A stretch of 64,000 nucleotides of DNA from Diatrype stigma (lineage: Eukaryota > Ascomycota > Sordariomycetes > Xylariales > Diatrypaceae): NCBI GenBank assembly GCA_022225965.2, contig JAKJXP020000090.1, positions 62,001 through 126,000 on the forward strand, given 5' to 3'. Under the pieces are notes generated by a model, which did not search any database, was not told the origin of the DNA, and worked only from the letters and a program-made list of their open reading frames with translations. Below are positions 33,594 through 45,330 of the stretch, piece by piece. Numbering within the stretch: the first letter of the stretch is position 1; every line of letters begins with the position of its first letter. The position numbers and the translations under genes were made by a program.

Positions 33594-34243
33594 ATGGCTC
33601 CGCCCTGCCGCGTCTTCCCGGCCTCCGACCTGCCGCACGAGATCCAATTCGACCAGGGCAAGCGGCGCAAGGCGGCGATAGACGAAAGCAACAGCGGGAG
33701 CGGGGGTAGGAGCAACAGCAGGAAGATCGATCTCTCGGCGTGCGCCCTCTTCTCGATGACGCAGTACGACTGCCAGATCGACCGGCCGGAGCTCAGCGAC
33801 AGCCCCGTGCGGTGCTGGCCCGTGCAGCGGTGGTTCCGGAGGTGAGTTGAGCTGAGCTGATTGAATTTGGGGCTCTTGCCTTGCCTTGCCTTGCCTTGCC
33901 TTGCGATAAAGAAATAGAAGAAGATGGGATGAAATGCTGATTGATTGATTGATGGCTTTCCCGGGCTTTTTATTTATATTTATTTAGGTGTCAGGATCGA
34001 AAGGGCAGCTTCATGGTCGAGACTACGAAGTGGGAAGGCACCCAGCAGCAGCAGCAGCGTAACGACGGCAGCTCGCAAGCACAGACGCAGACGCAGACGC
34101 AGACGATGCGGCCTGTTGCTGGTGCTACTTCCGGTGCTGGAACGGCGACGGCGGCGGCGGCATCGGCGTTTGCGGGTCCGGTTACTACGAGCGGGGGTAA
34201 GACGGGGGAGAATTGGGTCAACGAATGGCAGGCTCAAGGCTGA
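33594..34243 (+). CDS. SOM1: SOM1-like mitochondrial inner membrane peptidase subunit
   Basis: Exons are 33594-33841 and 33988-34243, giving 167 residues. The 146-bp intron carries a TTGCC pentamer repeat. The protein begins MAPPCRVFPASDLPHEIQF and contains CALFSMTQYDC and CWPVQRWFRRC. Cysteines 50/60 and 74/84 therefore form a twin CX9C pattern, the signature of small intermembrane-space proteins imported by the MIA40/Erv1 pathway. The stretch DRKGSFMVETTKWEG after the second motif matches my recollection of fungal Som1, which works with the IMP1/IMP2 inner membrane peptidase. The C-terminal part is a low-complexity Gln/Thr and Ala/Gly linker ending in ENWVNEWQAQ. The splice occurs exactly before the last CX9C cysteine. 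Confidence 0.85.
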
Positions 34244-35220
34244 AGGAGCTCTTTCGCTGGTGATGGAGATGGTGATTAAGGGGCGGCCATTCGAAAACAA
34301 AATTCCCGAAATTGCGTAATTGTAATAAGAGTATGAGGCCTGAGGTCTCAACATTGAAGTCTGGTGGATATGAAGTAGGCATGTATGTATATAACTGAGT
34401 ATGGGGTATATACACCTATTGGTAACCGTTTGAGGTCTCGAACAATATTCAACGGCCTTATTGAAATAGATCAACATATTTCTCTGGGCATACCAAATAT
34501 TCATTACACACTCTAGAGTTCTGCATTCCTAGGTCGGTTGAAGCAATAACCATGACATACAACTTGCTCCCCCAATACCAACGATATTGCTATTCTGCGG
34601 GCGTGCTACATCATAGCAATTTAGAAGCCCACTTCACTGGTTTCAATAACTTGTTATTACTATAGGTCAGAAAAGGCTCAATACGTAGGGAAAAGATGAC
34701 GTTTAGTCGTAGCTGAATAATAGGCCGGGGGCGATTCTCACGTTCTCAGGCCAGGCACTCGGAATGACATCCAAGATGAACGTCCCGCCTAACGACTCTG
34801 TACCGGCTGAAGCTTGGGTAGGTTTTCCTGGACTAGTGAGAGTATACTGGCTGTCCTGAATTGCGAGGCCACATCGGTCGTGAGCTAACTGCTATATCCG
34901 ATACAGCGAAGTAATAAAACACTTCGGTCGAAACCATCACTTTTGCAATGAACGTCAAACTGCAGTACGCTGGGCACGAGTATAATAAAGCGAAGGTCTG
35001 GATTGCCGGGTGTGTATACTACCGTTAGCACATCCTCGGAACAGCCTTCTCAAGCATGCCCAGCGTGTTCGTCTATCGCGCGCCTCCTTGCAACTCCTGA
35101 AGGATATATGTGATCTTGCCGTCTGGGATCCAACGCTTCCTCTTCTTCCAGCCACGACTTCTCCTTAGCTCAGACGACCTTTTCCCGCGTTCCCTCCGGT
35201 TGCGCATCATCTCTCCGTCT
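34244..35220. other. Intergenic region
   Basis: I see no supportable gene. The first part is the 3' UTR of SOM1; the last part is the 3' UTR of the minus-strand COX VIIa gene. Short frames between 34955 and 35200 lack any recognisable motif. Confidence 0.45.
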
Positions 35221-35683
35221 CTAAGCGCCCGTCTTCTGTGCCCGGTCGGCCTCGAGTTGTCTGTAGAAGTTGTCTCGCGCGTGGGTGCGGGGCATGTGGT
35301 ATCCGTACCTTTCGGTCAGTGTTAGAATTCGCAATCATGTACGGCAAGTAGGACAATCGTTCGGTTCAACAAGAGAAATCCGATTCAGCGGAATGTTTCG
35401 TACCAGTACCCGCTGCCCATGGTGACTCCCAGTCCTGTGTGTCATAATTAGCTCCCACCACCCATACAGATCTGTTGCGACGAGATGAATACACCGGAAA
35501 GAGGGTGGACATACCGAGGGCAATTGCAAGGTCAGTGACGAGACCTCGTCGGAGCATCTATTTCCTCGTCGGATTTCCCGGTCAGTACGGTTTCAAACTT
35601 TGAGACTTGCGAAGCACAACTGGTAACGGTTTGGACGTTTGTATCCCGGAATGACGTACACCAGTGATGGGCTTGATGGCCAT
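35221..35683 (-). CDS. COX9: Cytochrome c oxidase subunit VIIa
   Basis: Minus-strand exons are 35683-35660 (8 codons), 35557-35515, 35434-35404 (31 nt) and 35308-35221. They join in frame to give 61 residues. The product starts MAIKPITGMLRRGLVTDLA, has one transmembrane segment (about 15-35) ending in GSGYWYGYHMPR, and has a charged C-terminal tail facing one side of the membrane. This matches the length, start and WYGYH motif of fungal subunit VIIa, a small nuclear-encoded subunit of respiratory complex IV. Donors are GTACGT, GTATGT and GTACGA; acceptors are TAG, CAG and AAG. Four exons for 61 codons hide the gene from simple frame scans. The next gene, uL22m, is divergent. Confidence 0.9.
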
Positions 35684-36301
35684 TGTGAAAAAAGAAGTAT
35701 TGCGGAACGGAGATTGGTGGTGGTGGCGGTAGCGGCAGCGGTAGCAGTAAGTGTCTGTGACTTGATCTATTGATAGTGAAGATGTGACGACAGTTAAAAT
35801 GGAATGGGGGGATTGATCAAGCATCCGATGGCCTGATTGAGATCTGATTATTCGCGCGAACCAGAACCAGCGAATCAGCGAACCACATTCAACGAGCCAT
35901 AGCCGGTCCAAAGCTCAGCAAAGAAGTGGAAACCTGGGAGAAGCTCAGACCAACCCGAGTGTGGTTTCTTGAAACTTTCTTCTGTCAGCTTGCAGCCTGC
36001 CATTTAAACCAGCTTAGCTAATGAAATAATGGCAGCCTCCATTGGACAACTAGGACTCCATGGTGGGGCGGCAAGGCAGTTCGGGAAATGCCCGGCAATA
36101 CAGATACATTGGCCAATGTACCCCTTAGCAAGATTCCCAGGTCCAATCGATAACCACCTGCAAGGTCCGATATCCAACATTCCCGTCCCACTGCCTCAAG
36201 CTTGCACCTGACAGCTGGAGGAACCTTCAAGAGAGAACAAACCTTGAAGCCAGGGCTGCCGCAGATTGCAAAGCAAGCAGGAGAGTTTCAACCCTGCAGC
36301 C
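35684..36301. promoter_or_regulatory. Divergent promoter region COX VIIa / uL22m
   Basis: About 600 bp separate two nuclear genes for mitochondrial proteins. A GGTGGTGGCGGTAGCGGCAG repeat tract at about 35717-35743 sits in the probable 5' UTR of the oxidase gene. The short frames in between have no recognisable motif. Confidence 0.45.
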
Positions 36302-37604
36302 ATGAGTCTGCATCTGCCCGCCCGGCGGATAGTCCACACCGGTACGTACTGAACAATTGTGTGTGCCGATGACGACGAGGGTGGGCTCGCTCGCTAACGG
36401 ACGATATCTATCGACACGGCTGCAGCTCGGACGACCGCCGGCAAACCCGCCCTACCCCTCCAGTACCTCCAGCCGCGGACGCAGCGCCGGAATGCCTGGT
36501 TCAACTGGGGCAAGAAAGGCAGCGGCGACAGCGAGACGGGGGCGAAGTCGCCGTCCAAGGGGCTGGCCGACGAGCTGGACAAGCGCGAGAAGAAGATGCT
36601 GCTGATGAAGCGCCTGGGCAACAACACGCAGGGCCCGTCCATCTTCGACGACGAGATCAAGGAGTCCGAGCGGGAGGCGCGGCGGCAGACGAACGAGAGC
36701 GCGGCCAGCCAGGGGGGCAAGCCCACGCCGTCGGAGCTCGCGGGCCTGGCGGCCGTCAGCCGCCTGCGGGAGCACACGCAGCGGGCGCTGGACCCGGACC
36801 CGCGGTGGCGCATCCGGTGGCAGAAGAAGAAGGTGGCGGCCATGGTGCGGGCGCGGGACGCGCCCGTGATCCCGCGCCTGGCCCGCCTCGAGCGCATCCG
36901 CCGCACCGAGCGCCGGGCCGCCGGCACGAGCGATTGGATGTCCACCAGCACCAAGAAGCTCAAGTTCCTGTCCCAGCAGATCGTCGGCAAGCCCGTCGAC
37001 GACGCCATCGTCCAGATGCGCTACAGCAAGAAGAAGTACGCCCGCGAGGTCCGCATGCAGCTCGAGCAGGTCCGCGACGAGGCCATCGCCGCCGCCGGCA
37101 TGGGCCTCGGCGCCGCCCCCGGCAACGAGGACGCCCTGCTCAAGAAGCCCAGGAAGATCCAGGACAAGGCCGGCAAGTGGTTCGAGGTCACCGACCCCAC
37201 CAGGCTCTACGTCGACGAGTCCTGGGTCGGGAAGGGCCCGTACCGGGGTGCGCGGATAAATTACGGCGCTAGATCCCGGGTGTCTTACATGTGGAGGCCG
37301 ACTTCTCGTAAGTATTGATTCAGCATTCATCATCTATCCATTTCTCTGTCCACCATTGCCTTTTCTCTCAGCCTATAGCTAGCTGTTTACCTTACTACCC
37401 CTTTTCTCCTCTCTCTGTTTATATTGCTGCATTATCATGTACTGACGTGGTGGTCGAATTCCAGATATTGCCATCGTCCTGAAGGAGGAGAAGACGAGGA
37501 TACGGCAGCACGACGAGCGAGTCGAGAAGCAGGCGAAGAAGGCCCCGTGGGTCCATCTTCCCAACCGCCCCGTCACGGCCCAGAGACCCTACTACAGCTG
37601 GTGA
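36302..37604 (+). CDS. MRPL22: Mitochondrial ribosomal protein uL22m
   Basis: Exons are 36302-36341, 36426-37307 and 37465-37604, giving 353 residues. The first exon encodes MSLHLPARRIVHT, a basic presequence-like start. The middle region is highly charged and Lys/Arg/Glu-rich, as in fungal mitochondrial extensions. The L22 fold begins near residue 188 (STKKLKFLSQQIVGKPVDDA, then QMRYSKKKYAREV). It closes with HIAIVLKEEK and the very C-terminal LPNRPVTAQRPYYSW, a typical ending for this family. The protein should lie at the polypeptide exit tunnel of the mitochondrial large subunit. Each junction keeps frame (phases 1 and 1). The gene shares a promoter region with the COX VIIa gene. Confidence 0.9.
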
Positions 37605-38732
37605 TGTGATTACCACACTGCCTATCTTCGCCGGACTCCTTTCGGCGGGTAGGGAGAGGTGAGATGAGTTGAGATGATCCCGGTTGTACATACATACGAG
37701 ATCTAGACTATGTAACGATGTATCCATTCCGATACGTGTAACAATAAAACCACAAGATAACAGCAGACTAGCTTAGCTACCTAGCTAGATGCCAATATCG
37801 CAGCCCTCGGCTTCGCAAGTTGAGACTTCCATGATCCTGTCCCTGCTTTCTTCCTCTAGTTGTTGGAAAGTACGAGCTGCCGCGAGCTGGTGAACATGTG
37901 CTATGCTGTTGTTAAGCTGCTAGTAACACAGATCCAGCTTCGAAACCGGCTTCGATGACGTCTCGCCAATTTCTTCAAGCCTTTACATACCTGGATACTT
38001 GTATTGCAAATGAATACCTGCCGTGTGTAGCGCGCGCACACACACACACACACATACACATACTGAATATTGTCTGGCATGTTTGCAGTCCGCGGGAATC
38101 CAATCCAAGGCTATTCTTCTTTTTCCCATTTTCCTTTCCCGTTCGCGGCGGACGAACATTCACCGAATAGTAGTGGGTAGTGGCGCCGAATTCCACACCG
38201 TAGCCTTATGTGCTTCGCCCGTGTGTACAGACCAAGGGAGGCACCACGTACCTACCTAGTAGAGAAGTGATTCGTTCGGCACGAGGACGTTTCACGAGAG
38301 AACCTCTTTTTTCGACTGTCACCATCTATCTACCAAACCTACCCTACATTCCATGTGAGGTTTCTGTGCTTCGTCCCCGGTGAATCAACCGTGTACATGT
38401 TCAAACATAAATATGCGTCAATATGTTTGCTGCTTGCTAGCTCTCGTTCGGACGTCGACTTTCGACTATATAAAGCGCAGTGCCGGGCATAATCAAAAGA
38501 CATAAGAAGAGATACCGATATCCTTATGCTCTCTCTCCCTCAATACACTCACTCGGTCAGCCAACTAGGACACGATATGGTATGATATCGACGCTATACG
38601 TTTCATGGATAGCATACACCCATCGTCGAGAGCTTCAGGGAGACCACGCAACCAACTACATTTACTCATTCACTCCAAGTTTATTTTCAGTTCACGAATT
38701 GATTGACAGAAAGAAAAGAGAGATAAGAAAAA
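37605..38732. other. Intergenic region with CA microsatellite
   Basis: No gene is supported. A CA dinucleotide run lies at about 38035-38060 and a TACCTACCTAGTA motif at about 38252-38264. The last part is the presumed promoter of the next gene, with a TATATAAAG element near 38467-38475. Confidence 0.45.
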
Positions 38733-39435
38733 ATGGCACCGCAAGACGACCAGCTGATCCGGGAGCAGGGCGACCAGCTGCTCCGCGAGGTGCAGGAAGA
38801 GTCGCGGAAACTGGGGTTCGAGCACGCTGTGCAGGCGCAGCGGCTCCTGGAGCTGCAGGAGCAGATAAGCTTCACGTCGGCCTCGTATGAGCGCTGCGGT
38901 AAGTAACATCTTTCTTTTATCCGTGACCCCTTTCCTCCTGCCCCTCACCTCTCCCTCAAGCTAGAAACTCGTTCCCGAGAACCAGCCTTTTTCTTTCTCT
39001 TTTTATGCTGTACCGACAGGAAATTTTATCTTGCCCCTGAAATGTTTTCACCAAGGGGGGGGGGGTATCCAGTTAGCTAACCCCAAGGCGTTGCGTGTGC
39101 GTCCCGGCAATGGCATTGCAGTGAACATGGTCGTGCCATCCACCAGCGGGCTGGCCCACCGCGTCGACGATTACGGCCAGTGGCTCATCTCGCAGTTCGA
39201 CAACCACCGGGAGCGGCTCCGTCAGACGGTCGCGCAGAACGAGAGGGAGCTGGCGGAGGAGCAGGAGAGGCAGAGACGGGATAGAAAGGGCGGCGGAGAG
39301 GGGTCCGCCTCCGCAGCTGCCGCCGCTGCTCTTGCTGCCGCTGGCGTTGTTGTTGCCTCGTCCTCTTCTTCTGCGGCTCAGTCGACGTCGAAGTCTAAGT
39401 CCAAGTCCAAGCACAAGCACAAGAACAGGAGATAG
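38733..39435 (+). CDS. Small coiled-coil protein of unknown function
   Basis: I propose exons 38733-38898 and 39122-39435, giving 159 residues. The 223-bp intron has donor GTAAGT, branch GCTAAC (39076-39081) and acceptor GCAG, and the frame is kept. An alternative acceptor at 39019 would also stay in frame but would add a stretch coding for Gly from a 10-G run, which I think is intronic. The N-terminal half is a charged heptad-like helix (LIREQGDQLLREVQEESRKL). The second half has HRVDDYGQWLISQFDNHRERL and another charged helix, then a low-complexity Ala/Ser and Lys/Ser/His tail. The family is not recognised. Size and helices would suit a subunit of a coiled-coil complex, but that is speculation. 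Confidence 0.65.
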
Positions 39436-41605
39436 GCAGGCGCATGGTTGGAGTTGGCCTGTATTGGTGGCAGTCTACCTGGGTGGCTCCTTGGTTGTTG
39501 TATATGTATCATAAGGACTTAGGATTTAGGGGGTGGGGCGGAGAAAGGGGTTGCCTTGAGGTGGAGAGCTGGGCATGGTATAAACCCCACGTCGAGGCAA
39601 TAATACCATGACTCTCCATACCGCCTTTGATATTTATCCGATGTCCTTTCTTTTCTCCCTTCGGTCTCATTTTCATGCCGCCTCTGTATACGTATAAACT
39701 ACAATACACTATACACAGGACGGCGGCAGACGGCAGCCGGGCAGAACCGTTAGTTGCCATGATCGCCTTAACAAACCAAATTCAAAGTCTTCTCGTTCGC
39801 GTTCCAAACACGGTGGCGGAGGATCAGATCCCCGTGCTTAAGAACGAGCTGGCCGGCTGTGAGTCAGTAGCAAATATCTTCATATCCTGTTGCGCTGAAG
39901 TTGGATCATCAAGAGACATATGAAGGGGGTTAAATAGGTGTAAGTAAGCAAGCATGAAGAAAATATACAATGAAAAAAGGTATCTCCCAATAAAAACCAA
40001 ATGGGATTCAGATAAGTTAGGGGCGGGGGTTGGGGTATTTGTTAAAAAGCAAAGTCCCGGTCAGCCTGGAAAAAGGGGAAGGGGGCAACTAACAGTCTAA
40101 GTAACCCTCTCGGTTGTGGTTTTATTCGTTGTCAGTGGAGGTACCTATGCCAGACTTGACCCCCTTACTCGCCATAGGTACCAATACTTCGCTCAATTTG
40201 TCTCTATCTATCCATACCCCAGAAAAATGCCCACCAATCCCCGCAACCGCCCTAGCCAACGCCCTAGAAAACACCACCGAAGCAAGCAGCTTCTACTGCT
40301 GCAGTCGCTGCTGCAGCCGCTGCTGACGAAGACGACGACGTTCTCGCGGGTCTCGGGGGATTGTAATGGGTTGTCGCTTGAGCGTACTGGAATTTCGTTC
40401 GTGGCCGCTATTTATCCTTCGTCATCTTTGCCATTCACTCTACTTATCACAGAGCTAGAAATCGGCATTACCCCCAAATGCTCTCCCTTCCCCCCTTGCC
40501 ATTAAGCACCCCCGAACGTCCCCCCGAAGGTTGTGTTTGGTTTAGGACCCAGGGTGGAAGGGAAAAGATCCATGTACCTTGACTAAAGTTGCGAAATCCA
40601 CCCGCTGCTCAGGATCGTGACAGAGCAACCGGGAGGTGGACGTCAGACCAGACAGATGCCGCGGGCCAAGAGCCTGTCCATCCCCTCCCCTGAGCGAGCG
40701 GCGGGTGTCGTGCGCCGCGATCTTCCGGTGCCACGCTGGGCCGGATCAGATCAGGATGAGATGTAGCACCCGGCCGCCGCCATACAACTAATTAGAGTGA
40801 TCCGCCATTACGTACATACCACATATGTACGCATGGTTTCGAGCCTACTGACGTCTGCTGATTTTGTATCTCGACAAAATCCGATGTTGAGAGAGATAAT
40901 ATGAAAGAAGTTGATACGAACGTTAATTAGAGGCTGGTGAGAGGGAAGGGCAGACGTTCCCATACCCCTTTGAACGTATGCGTAACGCCAGGACATCGGT
41001 TGACCTGGGACTATTACCACTACTCATATTTTCGGGTAAAGCGACGAGCAGCTTATATGAAATGGCTGAAATTCTACGTAGGCGTAAAAGTGACAGAACC
41101 ATCGGGTTGGCTGAATAGATATCTGTGCAGGACTGTAATGTACCGGTATAACTTTGAAGCCATGGATACTCCTCTTCAACCTATCGAGCTTCAGTATGTT
41201 CGTACCAGGCGTCATGGCGATCATTAGGAGCTCGAACAGGGCTATTTACAAGCACTTCAACGCGGCTCTGGTACTTGACTGCTGCTGCAGCACTTTGTAT
41301 CCGAAGCAAGGAATGTATCACGTATGTCACCAGTCAGAACCGCCACAAGAATGAACACACAGATAAAAGCATCATTAGACGTCAAGATCATTGATTCCGT
41401 TTTCAATGCCATACATGCGAAGCCCAACACGGTACGAGCATTACGACCGAAGGGCGTCAGGAAAAGAGACCCAACCATAGACTCCGAATTTGCAACCGCC
41501 TCAGACCTCAGATTCCCGATTCCAAATGACACGTCTAGGTCTACTGGAAGGAGTAGTAGAGGCTCTGGTATATGTTCATAGGTTCGTGTCGTAGTGTTGT
41601 CGCGC
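39436..41605. other. Intergenic region between convergent genes
   Basis: No gene is supported across 2.2 kb. The 5' part is the 3' UTR of the coiled-coil gene; the end near 41600 is the 3' UTR of eL19. A stretch at 40268-40366, preceded by a CCCTAG acceptor-like site, would encode an acidic tail ending DVLAGLGGL, but I could not find an upstream exon for it. Confidence 0.45.
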
Positions 41606-42700
41606 TCATGCGGCCTCCTCCTCCTCGCCAGCCAGAGCATTTCGCTTGGCGGACTGTCTCTCCAACTTGCGCTCACGAGCAGCCTTGTTCTTCGCCCGCT
41701 TGGCGTCCATCTCCTCCTGGATAGCGCGCTCACGAGCCTTCTCTGCCTTGGCACGGTGGATCTGTAGGACGGAGACTTGTTAGACTTGAGACTTCGACCC
41801 CGATACCAATACAAAAATAGCCGTCAATGGAGCTGGGGCTGGGGCTGGGGCTGGAACGAGGAGGAACGTACGTGCTCAACCAGGGCGCGCTTGTGCTTGA
41901 AGGTGTTACCCTTGCTGGAGTGGTACAGCTCGTGGTAGAGGTGCTTGTCGATCTTGCCGCTGGCACGGTACTTGACGAGGAGACGGCGGAGGACACGGAG
42001 GCGGCGCATCCACAAGACTTGCGAGGGCATACGGGCATCGGCGGTACCCTTTCTCTTACCGAAACCACGGTGTCGGCCCTCCCGTCGCGCCAGGTTCAGC
42101 TCGCGAGCACGGGATCTGGAGTGCATGGCGACGGGCTTGCGGATGATGAGGCCATCGCTGACGAGCTTCCGGATGGTCTGGCGGGAGTTGGCGTTGGAGA
42201 TCTCGTTCACCTCGTTGGGGTCGAGCCAGATCTTGTTCTTGCCGCAGCCGATGACCGACGAGGCCAGGCGCTTCTGAGTGCGGAGGTTGACCCTGGAGAT
42301 GGGGGAAAGATATCCATTAGCATTTGGCTACTTCCTTCCATTGGCTGTGAAATGTGAAATAGCATCAAAATATAGATAAGCGATAAGCGACAGGCGACAG
42401 GCGACAGGCGACGACAGTGGCGAAGAATCTGTCGGCATCGAGCACGATAACGCTGCGGTTTATTGTGCCGCAGCAGAGGGAAGATGATGGTCGAGTTGAG
42501 CTGGGTTGGTTATTGCTATTTCGGATGTCGTGCCGTCGTTGTCGTGCGTGGGTCACCAGCCATTGGAAGGTTCTTCGAGTGCCGCCCTCGGGTGCCCAGA
42601 TGCTTTGCCATTTCTTCCTTCCATTTCGGGTTTTCTCTCGGATGGGATGATGGGATGCAGGATGGGATGCGGGGATGCAACGGACGACGAGAACTTACAT
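41606..42700 (-). CDS. RPL19: 60S ribosomal protein eL19
   Basis: Minus-strand coding exons are 42700-42699 (two bases), 42292-41872 and 41761-41606, giving 192 residues. The start codon is split: AT in exon 1 and G in exon 2, across a 406-bp intron with GTAAGT donor and CAG acceptor. The product begins [20 protein letters not shown] and contains [40 protein letters not shown] sequence and [11 protein letters not shown]. It ends in the long charged helix of eL19. Length and motifs match the family. Intron 2 (110 bp) carries a GGGGCT hexamer repeat at 41831-41853. The protein belongs to the cytosolic large subunit; strong constitutive expression is expected from the family. Confidence 0.94.
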
Positions 42701-44699
42701 CTTGATGAATTGATGCCGGTGATGGTCTTTTTTGCTGTTGGGTTAGTTGAGGTCTCGCTCGAGATCGATTTTGTAGGGTTGAGAAAAATCGAGAGGGGTC
42801 CTTAGTGTAGCGTGGGCAATGGCAGGCACACACACTCGCTCTCGCATTGATTAGTTGATCGATCGCTCTTGCCCGAGTCAGCAATCAATTTCTCAATTTC
42901 TCAATTCCGCACTAGCAAAAGTTCCAAGTAAAAGCCTGAATGGTGAAATTTGTGGAGTCTAAGCCCGATTCGGTCGGCTAAGCGAGAGGGCATCGGAAGG
43001 TCACCTGACCAGCTGCCATAGCTAGACTGCCGTTAGTTCCGATCCACGATCTACATACAGTACCTAAGTACATACCAGCACTTGTCACGTTGGTCTGTGC
43101 TCTCTACTCTCCTCATCCCTTTATCCTCACTGCTTCTATCAAAGCACCCGAAGTGTAGGGGCTAGCTATGGTATGACGGCCTAGGGGCACATAGGAGCAG
43201 GACGTAGACGTAGGAGACGGTCGGTAGAGAGGGCGTTGAAGTACTTCATACGTACGTTCGCTTATCGATGTCGCGGGTTTTTCGCAGGTATGGCGGAGAA
43301 CGTGGACCATCACCGTGTTACCATCCACCATCCTGTCGCTTGGTCACCTCGTGGACAGATGCCTGTTCATACTATTTTCCTGGTGGAATCTATTCTCATT
43401 GCTATCATTGCTATACGCAGGGTGTTTTGGAATTGTCATTCTCCCACTCAGTCAATCAGGCCTACCCCTACCCCGTATCGTCTAACTGTAACCCCGTATA
43501 TAACCTATGACTACCCCTTTGTCAACCGGTGCTGGATGCCTTTCGCATACGCATGTGTGTCAGCTAGCGACTAAAAGTCCATCAACATCTCATGACGGCC
43601 TCTTCTGGGCCCAAGCTATGATGACCAACGCGCATCGAGCGCTCTAGAGCGAACCAGGCCCCCCTCAAGCCTCATGAAAGAGATACGAGAGATTATCGAG
43701 CGGTACCTTGTGGTCGAGGGCCAATCTCATACCCACGAAACCATCATGATGAAGTGTAATTGTGCCTAGCCATCGCTAGCCAGCCTTGATGTTTCCGACG
43801 AGGTTGCATCGATCGCTGAGACATTCGCTCAGGCCGATTGAACGTTACCGCTGTTGTCACTTAATACGCTGAACTATATGTTGGTTCGCCGGTATAGAAA
43901 GGTCTCGACAATAGCTGAAAATTCAAAAACCTGCCCAAATGACATCACCAATTAGGTGCCCGGTGTTCCACGGAGCGCTCGATGATAGGGGGTTTCGCCC
44001 ACGTCACGCCAGGTTTCTGGACTTCGCGTGGGAGGGTTCGGCAGTTGACGGGTGTGGCGCTGGTGCCTTTGCGCCCATGCTAAAAATAGAGCGCAATTCA
44101 CCGTCTTCTTTCTTCTTTCTTTCTATAGGATCGCCGACCACGTCGTCGAGCCTTTGCAAGGTTGGACGGGATGGAACTCTATCGGTGCTGGTCTATAGGC
44201 TCACAGGCGCCCAGGAGCCCAGGAGCGGCAGAACCAAACCTCGTAACGAGAGTACGCCCGAGACATTCTGACATTATATAGTAGTTGTCAATGCCCTAGT
44301 TTATGGGACGGCCTCCCGAAATAGGGAAAACCACGAAGCGATCCCCTGCTTGGCACCCGACTGAAATCTGCCGGGTAATGTAACGTCGCGGCCGGTTTAC
44401 CGCCGATCTCCTATCACATCGAGCTCCCCCCTTTGCAGCCATCATCTCAATATCATCTTCCGTAATACCAGGTAATGCCAACAAGCTGGGGGGGGGGGTG
44501 GGGGATACAACCATACGCGAGGCTCTCTACGTTCGTCAAAGCGATGGGATTTCCCTTGATAAGCGTCGAGAAGACCAGTCCGTGTTGGTTTTTAGATTCT
44601 CTCAAAGACCGCAAACTGAGTCGCTCGCTACCGTAAAAAATCTACCTCGACTTCTTAATAAACAATAATTGACCCCAAGTCATACACAGTCCAACCACC
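42701..44699. other. Intergenic region
   Basis: Two kilobases without a supportable gene. The first 200 bp should hold the eL19 promoter and 5' UTR. An open frame at 43939-44271 has no recognisable motif. A G run lies at about 44489-44498. The last part is the promoter of the secreted-protein gene. Confidence 0.45.
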
Positions 44700-45330
44700 A
44701 TGAGAACCAACGCGATCTGCTCCGCCGCCGCCGCCCTAGCAGCGGCGCCTGTTGTCCTCGGCGCGGCCCTGCATGGCAGGCAAGCGATCGAGTACCAGGT
44801 ATCCGAGTTCACGGGGAGCTGCATCCCGCACAGCCTATACTGCTTGTGAGTATCTACTATAGCTACCCACCTACCTTTACCTAAGTAGTATCCCGTGTTG
44901 TGGAGGTTGCGTGCCTGCGCGCAAGTCCTTCCTTCCTTCATTCCCTTTCCTCTCCATGAGCACGAAAAAGCACACGCACACACGCTCACCCTCAAATCTT
45001 AGATACGACTTCTTCCTGGGGGCGGCAGGTTCTACCTCGGAGCCGACGCACTGCAGTGTGATCACGCAGGGCCCGGACCTGCTCCCCGCGATCGACACGA
45101 CGGGCTGCGAAGACGCCGCGTACAGCTGGTCGGTCGCGCTCGTGCCGGGCAACAGCTCGTCGCTGGGCGTCACGGTCACGTCGGCGCTGGACGCGCAGAC
45201 GAACCTCACGGGCGTCCATCTGATCGGAAAGGACCAGCTGGCCATGGAGACGCACGAGACGTCCATATCGCAGTACTACAAGGGGCCCAAAAACTTCACC
45301 ATCGGCGCTGAGAGCATCGCTGTGTCGTAG
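44700..45330 (+). CDS. Small secreted AA1/PevD1-like protein
   Basis: Exons are 44700-44845 and 45003-45330, giving 157 residues. Residues 1-22 or so form an Ala-rich signal peptide, and cleavage near GAALHGR is likely. The mature part has four cysteines (41, 48, 66 and 84), enough for two disulfides, in the pattern FTGSCIPHSLYC ... HC ... GCED. Possible N-glycosylation sites are NSS, NLT and NFT. The pattern CIPHS, TGVHLIGKDQL and YKGPKNFTI resembles fungal AA1-like (Alt a 1-like) extracellular proteins such as PevD1/Hrip1-type elicitors, as I recall them. Its role may be apoplastic or cell-surface. The second-exon frame is open to the stop. The 157-bp intron model is plausible but its branch site is weak. 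Confidence 0.75.

Noticed and set aside
39020..39121. Alternative acceptor that would add coding sequence with a poly-Gly stretch to the coiled-coil gene
   Set aside because: The later acceptor has a canonical GCTAAC branch site about 40 bp upstream and removes the 10-G run from the coding sequence.
40268..40366. Possible terminal exon encoding an acidic tail ending DVLAGLGGL
   Set aside because: An acceptor-like CCCTAG precedes it, but no upstream exon, start codon or family match could be found. Too weak to annotate.
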